A stretch of DNA of 13,187 bases from Firmicutes bacterium ADurb.Bin467 (GTDB taxonomy: Bacteria; Bacillota; Clostridia; Christensenellales; Aristaeellaceae), in contig MWAC01000318.1 of the NCBI GenBank assembly GCA_002068815.1, positions 1-13,187 on the forward strand. The letters run 5' to 3'. Position numbers and translations under genes: made by a program. Numbering within the stretch: position 1 is the stretch's first letter; each line of letters starts with the position of its first letter. Positions 1 to 6,117 of this stretch are shown piece after piece. Under the pieces are notes generated by a model that worked only from the letters and a program-made list of their open reading frames with translations, was not told the DNA's origin and did no database searches.

Positions 1-465
1 GACGTGCTCTTGAGCGCCGACGTGCTCCTCGACGGCGAGGTCCGAACGCTTTCGCTCGAAGAGATGCAAATGGGCTACCGGACGACGCTGCCGCTTTCGC
101 TAAACTGCCCGGTGCTCTCGGTCCGCTTCCGGCTGACGCGCGGCGACCCGGCGGCGATACTCGACCGCATGAACTGCCTGAACCTGCGCAGGCGCGAGCG
201 GCAGCCGCTCAACTACCCGAGCGCGGGCTCGGTGTTCAAGCGCCCGGAGGGGCACTTCGCCGGCGCGCTGATCGAGGAGGCCGGGCTCAAGGGGCTGACG
301 AACGGCGGCGCGCAGGTCAGCGAGAAGCACGCGGGGTTCATCATCAACCTCGGCGGCGCGACCGCGAAAGAGGTATTGGAGCTGATGGAGGAAGTGCGCA
401 GCCGCGTGTTCGCGCGCTCGGGCGTGATGCTCGAGCCCGAAGTGCGCATCGTGGGGGAAGACTGA
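1..465 (+). CDS. murB: UDP-N-acetylenolpyruvoylglucosamine reductase MurB, C-terminal part (5' end outside window)
   Basis: MurB reduces UDP-GlcNAc-enolpyruvate to UDP-MurNAc with NADPH and FAD in the cytoplasm, the second committed step of peptidoglycan precursor synthesis. The visible 154 codons match the C-terminal half of the family. They include the YPSAGSVFKRP segment (about codons 72-82), whose second Ser is the catalytic proton donor, then GGAQVSEKHAGFIIN (about 102-116), and the closing LEPEVRIVG segment (about 144-152) with the conserved catalytic Glu. The reading frame is open from base 1, so the true start and the FAD-binding N-terminal domain lie upstream of the window. The TGA at 463-465 shares its A with the ATG of whiA, which implies translational coupling. 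Identity is firm and the truncation is only the window edge. Confidence 0.95.
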   Translation, partial: DVLLSADVLLDGEVRTLSLEEMQMGYRTTLPLSLNCPVLSVRFRLTRGDPAAILDRMNCLNLRRRERQPLNYPSAGSVFKRPEGHFAGALIEEAGLKGLTNGGAQVSEKHAGFIINLGGATAKEVLELMEEVRSRVFARSGVMLEPEVRIVGED

Positions 466-1421
466 TGTCGTACGCATCCGACGCGCGCAGGGAGCTGGCC
501 GCCGAGGCGCCCGGCGAACCCTGCTGCGCCCGCGCGGAGCTCGCCGCGGCGCTTCTGTTCTCCGGCGGCATATCGTTTCAAGGGGTCGGGCGGTATTCGC
601 TTCAGATTCTGTCGCCCGACGCGTTCGTCGTCCGGCACTATTTCCTGCTCGTAAAGCGGCTGTTCGGGGTCTCCTGCCAGATACGCACGCTGCGCACGAC
701 GCAGCTCAAGGGGCTGACGCGCTATCAGCTCGTGATCCCGCAGGAGCACGCGGCGGACGTGCTCGCCCAGTGCGACCTGCTCGACAGAGAGGCGCTGTTC
801 GGCATCCGCGCGACGCCCTCGGAGGACGCGCTCAACTACGCCTGCTGCAAGCGCGCGTTTTTGCGAGGCGCGTTTCTGCTCGTCGGCGCGGTCAGCAATC
901 CGGAGAAGGGCTACCACCTGGAATTCGCCGCGCCGAATGCGCCGCTCGCCGAAATTGTTATCAAATCGCTGAATTATTTTGAAATATCCGCAAAAAAGGC
1001 GTGCAGAAAGGCGAAGTTTGTGGTATACTTGAAGGGTGGAGAGCAGATCGCGGACGCCTTGGCGCTGCTGGGCGCGAAGAACGCGATGATGGCGCTTGAG
1101 AACGTGCGCGTCAAAAAAGACGTCGGCAACCGCATCAACCGCCAGATCAACTGCGACGAGCGCAACATGCAGCGCCAGCTCGAAAACGCCGAGGCGCAGA
1201 TCGAGGACATCCTGCTGATCGAGCGGGAGATGGGACTTGGCAAGCTGCCGCGGTCGCTCCGGGAGATCGCGCGCGTGCGCGAGGAGCACCCGGACAGCCC
1301 GCTCTCGGCGCTCGGCGAGTTCCTCGACCCGCCTCTGGGAAAATCCGGCGTCAACTCGAGGCTGCGCCGGCTCCGGAGCATCGCCGAAAAGCTCCGCTCG
1401 GGAGAGGACCTCGATGTATAA
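465..1421 (+). CDS. whiA: DNA-binding protein WhiA
   Basis: This is a WhiA (former DUF199) family protein of 318 residues, the usual family length. WhiA is a sporulation regulator in actinobacteria; in Bacillota it is a conserved DNA-binding protein linked to cell division and chromosome segregation. The N-terminal two thirds form the degenerate LAGLIDADG-homing-endonuclease-like fold, with the family segments LLFSGGIS near residue 30 and VVYLKGGEQIADALALLGA near 190. The C-terminal helix-turn-helix runs from about 259 to 312 (LPRSLREIARVREEHPDS, then LGKSGVNSRLRRL). The ATG at 465 overlaps the murB stop by one base, and a purine-rich GGGGGAAG at 453-460 can serve as ribosome site. An HPr-like gene follows after 29 bases, as is common for whiA. 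The usual partners rapZ and yvcK are missing between murB and whiA. A patch at 951-1040 has unusually AT-rich codons. Confidence 0.95.
   Translation: MSYASDARRELAAEAPGEPCCARAELAAALLFSGGISFQGVGRYSLQILSPDAFVVRHYFLLVKRLFGVSCQIRTLRTTQLKGLTRYQLVIPQEHAADVLAQCDLLDREALFGIRATPSEDALNYACCKRAFLRGAFLLVGAVSNPEKGYHLEFAAPNAPLAEIVIKSLNYFEISAKKACRKAKFVVYLKGGEQIADALALLGAKNAMMALENVRVKKDVGNRINRQINCDERNMQRQLENAEAQIEDILLIEREMGLGKLPRSLREIARVREEHPDSPLSALGEFLDPPLGKSGVNSRLRRLRSIAEKLRSGEDLDV
951..1040 (+). promoter_or_regulatory. AT-rich island inside whiA with a possible extended -10 element
   Basis: About 90 bases within whiA use codons ending in A or T (for example AAT TAT TTT GAA ATA, and AGA, TTG, GGT GGA), unlike the G/C-ending codons of the rest of the gene. 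TGGTATACT at 1021-1029 matches an extended -10 (TGN plus TATACT). No convincing -35 hexamer lies at the right distance. It could be a weak internal promoter for the 3' end of whiA and the HPr-like gene, or simply relaxed codon use in a conserved Lys/Asn/Tyr-rich protein segment. This is a tentative call. Confidence 0.2.
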
Positions 1422-1450
1422 TACGAATTCGAAACGGAGGACGGACGGGA

Positions 1451-1708
1451 ATGCACACGGTTCGGTTGGAATCGCGCTACGGCGCGGCGGACGGGCTCAC
1501 GCCGCCGATCGCCGCGAAAATCGCCGAGTGCGCTTCCAAATATAAGGCGCACCTCTCGATCGTGGCCGGCGGCCGCATGACGCAGATCGAGTCGCTGATC
1601 AGCGTGCTGTCGATGGACTTGCGCCGCGGGCTGCCGCTGACGATCGTCGCCGAGGGCCCGGACGCGGAGGCCGCGGCGGAGGACATGCGGAAATTGATCG
1701 AAGGATAG
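1451..1708 (+). CDS. HPr/Crh-like protein lacking the active-site histidine
   Basis: This 85-residue protein aligns without gaps over the core of HPr and Crh. GLTPPIAA (residues 15-22) sits where HPr has GIHARPA and Crh has GLQARPAA, and QIESLISVLSM (45-55) sits where HPr/Crh have the KSIMG-MSL regulatory segment. The phosphoenolpyruvate-dependent site His15 is therefore Thr17 and the essential Arg17 is Pro19. The protein should not carry phosphate in sugar uptake by the phosphotransferase system. Ser48 aligns with Ser46, the HPr kinase target, so a Crh-like signalling role (carbon catabolite control or metabolic regulation) is possible. The position right after whiA is typical for a Crh/HPr-like gene. 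A GGAGG at 1436-1440 precedes the ATG by 10 bases. Family membership is fairly sure; the function is inferred. Confidence 0.82.
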   Translation: MHTVRLESRYGAADGLTPPIAAKIAECASKYKAHLSIVAGGRMTQIESLISVLSMDLRRGLPLTIVAEGPDAEAAAEDMRKLIEG

Positions 1709-1717
1709 GCATAATCG

Positions 1718-1745
1718 GGCCCTCCCCAAAGCGGGGAGGGCCTTT
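1718..1745. terminator. Hairpin terminator between convergent operons
   Basis: A perfect 10-bp G+C-rich stem (GGCCCTCCCC at 1718-1727 with GGGGAGGGCC at 1733-1742) closes a 5-base loop, and TTT follows at 1743-1745. It begins 9 bases after the HPr-like stop on the plus strand and lies 9 bases beyond the end of the dehydrogenase gene on the minus strand. It probably ends transcription from both sides. The T tract is short on the plus side and nearly absent on the minus side, so efficiency may depend on the stem alone. Confidence 0.8.
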
Positions 1746-1751
1746 GCGCGT

Positions 1752-2675
1752 CTATTGGAGGTCTCGGATGAGGTTCTCCGTCGCCATCGTCCCCATGTTC
1801 TCGGTCGCGCCGACGGTCGAGGCCGCGCAGTGCGAGCCGAGCACGACGTTGTCGAGCTCGAACCACATTTTGTCCTCCGGGGGCTCGTGCATGAACGCGT
1901 CGATGCCCGCGCCCCAGATGCGGTTCTCCTTCAAGGCCTTCAAGAGCGCGTTTTCGTCGATCAGCCCGCCGCGCGCGGTGTTGATCAAAACCGCGGTCGG
2001 CTTCATCAGAGCGATCTCGGCCTCGCCGATGAAATCGCGCGTCTCGGGCAGCAGCGGCAGGTGGAGGCTGATGAAGTCCGCCTCGCGGAAGATGCGCTCC
2101 GGCTCGGCGCGCTCGATGCCGTTCGCTCGGGCATAGTCCTCGTCCCAGCAGACGTCGTAGGCCATGACCTTCATCGAGAAGCCCTGCGCGCGCCGGGCTA
2201 CGTGCTTCCCGATCGCGCCGAGGCCGAACAGCCCGAGCGTCTTGCGGCTTACGTCGATCGTCGTGACCTTGCCCCAGTCCCCCCGGCGGCACCGCCGGTC
2301 GATCGGCACCACCTTTCGCGAGAGCGCGAGCATCAGCGCCATCGCGTAGTCCGCGACGGCCTCGGAGTTCGCGCCGACGGTGCGCGAGACCTTGATGCCG
2401 CGCGCCTTTGCCGCCTCTAAGTCGATGTTGTCGACGCCGACGCCGTATTTCGCGATCGCGCGCAGCTTCGGGGCCGCCGCGATCACGTCCGCGTCGAACG
2501 GGTCTACGCCGAGGATCACGCCGACGCAATCGGGGATCGCGCCGAGGATCTGTTCCTTGGACATGATGCCGCCGGTTTCGTTGCCCACGACCTCATAGCC
2601 GGCATCTTTCAGCATTGCGAACAGCGCCGGGTTGTTCTTGCCGTACGAGCGCGGCGTCACGAGCACCTTTTCCAT
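1752..2675 (-). CDS. D-2-hydroxyacid dehydrogenase (phosphoglycerate dehydrogenase-like)
   Basis: This 307-residue, probably NAD-dependent oxidoreductase belongs to the D-isomer 2-hydroxyacid dehydrogenase family, which interconverts 2-hydroxy acids and 2-oxo acids in the cytoplasm. The N-terminal catalytic part includes KYGVGVDNIDLEAAKARGI (about 76-94). The Rossmann motif GLGAIGK is at 151-157 with an acidic residue (Asp174) after the second strand, suggesting NAD rather than NADP. The catalytic triad is visible as Arg235 (NTARGG), Glu264 (MHEPP) and His282 (GSHCAAS). It lacks the C-terminal ACT regulatory domain of long SerA enzymes. It is the last gene of the GntR operon, 18 bases after the shikimate-dehydrogenase-like gene, with GGGAGGG 7 bases before its ATG. 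The context argues for a catabolic oxidoreductase rather than the serine-pathway enzyme, but SerA activity cannot be excluded. Confidence 0.88.
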   Translation of the reverse strand: MEKVLVTPRSYGKNNPALFAMLKDAGYEVVGNETGGIMSKEQILGAIPDCVGVILGVDPFDADVIAAAPKLRAIAKYGVGVDNIDLEAAKARGIKVSRTVGANSEAVADYAMALMLALSRKVVPIDRRCRRGDWGKVTTIDVSRKTLGLFGLGAIGKHVARRAQGFSMKVMAYDVCWDEDYARANGIERAEPERIFREADFISLHLPLLPETRDFIGEAEIALMKPTAVLINTARGGLIDENALLKALKENRIWGAGIDAFMHEPPEDKMWFELDNVVLGSHCAASTVGATENMGTMATENLIRDLQ

Positions 2676-2693
2676 GTCTCTGCCCTCCCGAAA

Positions 2694-3629
<936 letters not shown>

Positions 3630-3648
3630 AGGTAAAACCCCTCCCTTT

Positions 3649-3760
3649 TTATCGTTCGCTCCGCGAAAACGCGCTTGCCGGGTTCTCGCGGGTCATTCGT
3701 TCTATGTGTCGCCCCTCGAAAACGCCGTAAACGGGTTCTCGCGGGTCATTCGCAATATGT
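3649..3760 (-). repeat. Imperfect 53-bp tandem duplication of the hydrolase gene 3' end
   Basis: Bases 3649-3707 align with 3702-3760 at a constant offset of 53 bases, with about 45 of 59 positions equal and an unbroken identical run at 3679-3699 / 3732-3752. The upper copy encodes the true C-terminus of the phosphotriesterase-family gene (RMTRENPFTAFSRGDT, stop TAG). The lower copy encodes a variant of the same tail (RMTRENPASAFSRSER, stop TAA) in a shifted frame after that stop. Because 53 is not a multiple of three, the second tail is not translated by simple readthrough. It is either a local duplication or the remnant of a second hydrolase gene. Confidence 0.8.
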
Positions 3761-4622
3761 CGGCCTCCGGGACGCCCGATTGACGAAGCATCGGCAGGAA
3801 CGTCCGGAGCAGGTAGTCGAGCCCGATCTCGCCGCCGTAGCTCGAAAGCCGCGCGGCGGTCGCGTCGAGCGACAGAAGCAATCTGTCCCGATGCCCGCGC
3901 GCGAGCATGTGCAGGATCAGCCGCACCTCGTCCTCGTCGGAATGATACTTGAACCGGCCGATCGTGTCGTACTCGAGGTAGCAGCCCGCGTCGGCGATCC
4001 GCTCGTGGATCGAGAAGTCGCTCGCTTGCCGGTCGGCGTGGCAGAGGATCACGCGCTCGGGCGGGAGCCCCAGCTTCCCGCAGAGCTCGATCGCCTCGAC
4101 CGCCCCAGCGCCCGCCTCGGTGTGCAGCATCAGCGGCGCGCCGGCCGCGGCCGCCGCCCGCGCGGCCGCCTTGAGGTGCGTCCGGAAGCCGCCGACCGCG
4201 CCGTCCCTCCCGATCGCGGCCTTGACCGCGCCGGCGACGACCTCCGCGCATTCCTCGGTGCCGACGGTCAGTTCTCGCAGGAACCGCTCGAAGAGCTCGT
4301 CCTCCGAGGCGGCCAGGATTTTGTCGTCCGGCGCGTAGAACATCGGCATGTGAAAGCCCGTGACCGCGACGATCGACACGCCGCTCCCCTCGCTCAATCT
4401 CCGCAGCGCGCGCGCGTCGCGGCCGGCCCCCACGGGCTGCGCGTCGACGATCGCCGAGCCTCCCGCCTCGCGGTAGGAGATCAGCTCCGCGAGCGATTTT
4501 TCCTCGTCCGAAATCTCGAGTGCCGGGTAGTTCGCGGCCGCGGGCGTCCGGCGGACGAAGATGTGCTCGTGCGGCTGCATGTGCCCCGGGTTTGCGGCGG
4601 GGCCGAGTACGGTCAGCGGCAT
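3702..4622 (-). CDS. Phosphotriesterase-family metal-dependent hydrolase (lactonase-like)
   Basis: This 306-residue member of the amidohydrolase superfamily, phosphotriesterase group, should be a cytoplasmic binuclear-metal (beta/alpha)8 hydrolase. All expected metal ligands are seen: His18 and His20 (PHEH), Lys134 (AGAVKAAI, normally carboxylated), His167 (LMLHTEA), His195 (ILCHADR) and Asp253 (SLDAT). The C-terminal RMTRENPFTAF (291-301) is the usual closing helix of the family. Most bacterial homologues in sugar-acid operons are lactonases or esterases rather than true organophosphate hydrolases, so lactone or ester hydrolysis is inferred. The ATG follows the gntR stop with one base between (TGA C ATG) and AGGAGG lies 5 bases upstream (4628-4633), so translation is coupled to the regulator. 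A diverged copy of its last codons follows the stop. Confidence 0.88.
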   Translation of the reverse strand: MPLTVLGPAANPGHMQPHEHIFVRRTPAAANYPALEISDEEKSLAELISYREAGGSAIVDAQPVGAGRDARALRRLSEGSGVSIVAVTGFHMPMFYAPDDKILAASEDELFERFLRELTVGTEECAEVVAGAVKAAIGRDGAVGGFRTHLKAAARAAAAAGAPLMLHTEAGAGAVEAIELCGKLGLPPERVILCHADRQASDFSIHERIADAGCYLEYDTIGRFKYHSDEDEVRLILHMLARGHRDRLLLSLDATAARLSSYGGEIGLDYLLRTFLPMLRQSGVPEADILRMTRENPFTAFSRGDT

Positions 4623-4623
4623 G

Positions 4624-5373
4624 TCAGCCTCCTATGTCGAGCTCGACCTCGAAGCGGTTCTTGTCGCCGCGGTAGCGCGCGATCGAGTACTCGACCGGCT
4701 GCCCCTCGAAGTTGTAGCCGACCGTCCGCGAAAACTGCACGGGCGCGCCGACGGGGATGTTCAGAAGCCGCGCGTCGTCGGCGTTCGCGGCGACGGCCTC
4801 GAGCACGCGCGTCACGCGGCAGACGCGGCTCTCCGGGCGCGTCGAGAGCACCTCGTAGAGCGACTCCCGCTGGAAGTCGTGCTCGAGTAGGAACGCGCAC
4901 CTGTCGAGCGGCAGAAGCGTCCGGACGGTCACGATCGGCTCGTGGTCTACGAACCGCCTGCGCGAGAGCGCGAGCATCTTCGCGTTCTCCTCGAGCTCGA
5001 ACTGCTCCGCGTCCGCGGGCGTTACCTTCGCGGCCCCGAGAAACAGCACCTCGGTCGACGGCACGCCGCCCGCGCGCGCGATCTGCTCGTTGAAGCTCTC
5101 GAGCCGCTTGATGAAGTCCTGCTTGATCTTGACGGATTTGACGAACGTCCCCTTGCTCTTGACGCAGTAGAGCCAGCCCTCGTGCCGGAGCTCCGCAACC
5201 GCCTGCCGGACGGTCGTGCGGCTGACCTCGAACATCTCCGAGAGCTCCTTCTCGGTCGGGATCGCCTCGTCGACTAAGTACGCGCCGGCCTTGATCTCCT
5301 CGAGCAATATCTGCTTCAGCTGGAAATACAGCGGAATCGGCACGTTCTTGTCCAGCGTCCGGTCGTTGAGCAC
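4624..5373 (-). CDS. GntR-family transcriptional regulator (HutC type, UTRA effector domain)
   Basis: This 249-residue repressor-type regulator has an N-terminal winged helix-turn-helix (about 10-80; recognition helix SRTTVRQAV at 51-59, wing SKGTFV at 73-78) and a C-terminal UTRA ligand-binding domain (about 88-245), ending with the SRTVGYNFEGQPVEYS and ARYRGD segments typical of HutC/FarR proteins. The start is a GTG at 5373 with GGAGG 7 bases upstream (5381-5385); no ATG fits better. It is first in an operon with a phosphotriesterase-family hydrolase, an AroE-like enzyme and a hydroxyacid dehydrogenase, so it most likely senses the substrate or product of that pathway and represses the whole unit, including itself. 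A palindrome in its own leader is the probable operator. The effector cannot be told from sequence. Confidence 0.93.
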   Translation of the reverse strand: MLNDRTLDKNVPIPLYFQLKQILLEEIKAGAYLVDEAIPTEKELSEMFEVSRTTVRQAVAELRHEGWLYCVKSKGTFVKSVKIKQDFIKRLESFNEQIARAGGVPSTEVLFLGAAKVTPADAEQFELEENAKMLALSRRRFVDHEPIVTVRTLLPLDRCAFLLEHDFQRESLYEVLSTRPESRVCRVTRVLEAVAANADDARLLNIPVGAPVQFSRTVGYNFEGQPVEYSIARYRGDKNRFEVELDIGG

Positions 5374-5397
5374 GCGCGTCCCTCCCTTGAGATCATA

Positions 5398-5447
5398 ATG
5401 TCATGACATAGCTATATTTATTATACCGCGTTTCGCGCCGTTTGCAA
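5398..5447 (-). promoter_or_regulatory. Promoter and palindromic operator of the GntR operon
   Basis: Read on the minus strand, TTGCAA (5447-5442) and TATAAT (5425-5420) are separated by 16 bases and form a good sigma-A type promoter, with the start of transcription expected near 5413. Just downstream lies the perfect 12-base palindrome ATGTCATGACAT (5398-5409), of the GT-N4-AC form seen in HutC-type GntR operators. A regulator bound there would block transcription and give autoregulation of the operon. The promoter begins only 7 bases after the end of the phosphopantetheinyl transferase gene, and no strong terminator separates the two. Confidence 0.7.
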
Positions 5448-5453
5448 GGGAAA

Positions 5454-6053
5454 TTACGAAAATTTCTCCGAAAATGCGCGCGGGGGCTCCTCCGGATGCG
5501 CCTCGACGACCGTGAGGTGCGCCGGCTCGTCCGACGCGGCGCAGATCAGGCAGTTTCCGAGCTCCGCGCGCGCGAGGTACGCAGCGTGCCGGCCGAGCAA
5601 ATAGATCTCGTCCTCGCCGGCGCAGAGCGTGCGGAAGCTGCCGGAGAGCCCCTCGCCGGTCAGCTTCAAATAGCTCTCGATGCCGACCCACTCGCGCACG
5701 GGCATGGGCGACCTGCGGTCCTTTTCCTCGATATCGACGCCGACCGGCAAGTCGGAAATCGCGCAGATCGCGAAGTCCCCCGCGTGCGCGAGGCTGATGC
5801 GCGGCGCTCCCGACAGAAGCTCCGGCTTGCCATTTTTGAGATACCGGTACTTCGGCGGCGGCGCGTAGTCGGGCACCAGCGCCTTTAGCGCCGCGTCGAG
5901 CGCCAGCTCCGCGCCGAGCGAGCGCCGCCGGTCCGACGCCCGCCGGTATTCCCGGATGTGCCGCGCGCGCGCGTCGGAAACCGCGCGCAGCCATCGCGCG
6001 TCGTCCGCGTCGAGCAGGCTCACGTCCACCGCGTACACAAAAATCTCTCTCAT
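5454..6053 (-). CDS. Sfp-type 4'-phosphopantetheinyl transferase
   Basis: The enzyme transfers 4'-phosphopantetheine from CoA to a serine of carrier proteins (acyl, peptidyl or aryl carrier domains). The 199-residue product has the family motifs in order: NGKPEL (74-79), ISLAHAGDFAICAIS (86-100), VGVDIEE (104-110) with the Mg-binding Asp107 and Glu109, and EWVGIESYLKLTGEGLSG (121-138) corresponding to the W-x-x-KES-x-x-K-x-x-G-x-GL motif, with Glu126 and Lys130 kept. The Lys before Glu126 is Ile125, which is unusual. It is somewhat shorter than Sfp (about 224). The ATG at 6053 was chosen because the protein similarity begins there and a promoter ends exactly at it. Upstream TTG (6071) and GTG (6059) codons lack a ribosome site. 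No carrier protein or synthase gene is nearby, so its partner is unknown. Confidence 0.85.
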   Translation of the reverse strand: MREIFVYAVDVSLLDADDARWLRAVSDARARHIREYRRASDRRRSLGAELALDAALKALVPDYAPPPKYRYLKNGKPELLSGAPRISLAHAGDFAICAISDLPVGVDIEEKDRRSPMPVREWVGIESYLKLTGEGLSGSFRTLCAGEDEIYLLGRHAAYLARAELGNCLICAASDEPAHLTVVEAHPEEPPRAFSEKFS

Positions 6054-6059
6054 GCGCAC

Positions 6060-6088
6060 ATTATAGCCCAAATGCCCGGGCGAATCAA
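6060..6088 (-). promoter_or_regulatory. Promoter of the phosphopantetheinyl transferase gene, predicted leaderless start
   Basis: On the minus strand TTGATT (6088-6083) and TATAAT (6065-6060) are 17 bases apart, a near-consensus sigma-A promoter. The last base of the -10 box is only six bases from the ATG at 6053, so the predicted +1 falls on the start codon itself. There is no Shine-Dalgarno sequence in the short interval. The -35 box coincides with the tail of the upstream terminator hairpin. Confidence 0.6.
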
Positions 6089-6112
6089 GGAGCCGCCCTT
6101 CCGAGCGGCCCC
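6083..6112 (-). terminator. Terminator of the argB-argD-carA-carB/dapF operon
   Basis: Read on the minus strand, GGGGCCGC (6112-6105) pairs with GCGGCTCC (6096-6089) through eight base pairs including one G-U pair, with an 8-base loop, followed by the U-containing TTGATT (6088-6083). The pairing is better as minus-strand RNA than as plus-strand RNA, which supports this orientation. It begins 5 bases after the stop of the fusion gene. The U tract is imperfect. Confidence 0.6.
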
Positions 6113-6117
6113 CGTTT

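Noticed and set aside
213..1289. Long minus-strand open frame opposite murB and whiA
   Set aside because: It is antisense to two well-recognised genes, is rich in Arg, Ala and Leu as expected of a shadow frame in high-GC DNA, and shows no family motif.
3630..3701. Separate promoter for the AroE-like gene in the 72-base gap
   Set aside because: No acceptable -35/-10 pair is present. The gap is explained by the duplicated tail and a strong ribosome site.
3649..4251. Minus-strand frame ending in the duplicated RMTRENP tail
   Set aside because: Only its last 18 codons resemble the hydrolase. The rest is the hydrolase gene read in the wrong frame, so it is not a separate gene.
3675..5093. Long plus-strand open frame (472 codons) opposite the hydrolase and GntR genes
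   Set aside because: The translation is of low-complexity Arg/Ala-rich type, especially at its end, and runs antisense to two genes with full catalytic or DNA-binding motifs.
5450..5466. Small inverted repeat (GAAATT / AATTTC) over the transferase stop as a terminator
   Set aside because: The stem is only six AT-rich pairs and no T run follows it on the minus strand.
6054..6071. TTG (6071) or GTG (6059) start for the phosphopantetheinyl transferase
   Set aside because: These codons lie upstream of, or within and just after, the -10 box and ahead of the predicted transcription start. They have no ribosome site, and family similarity begins at the ATG at 6053.
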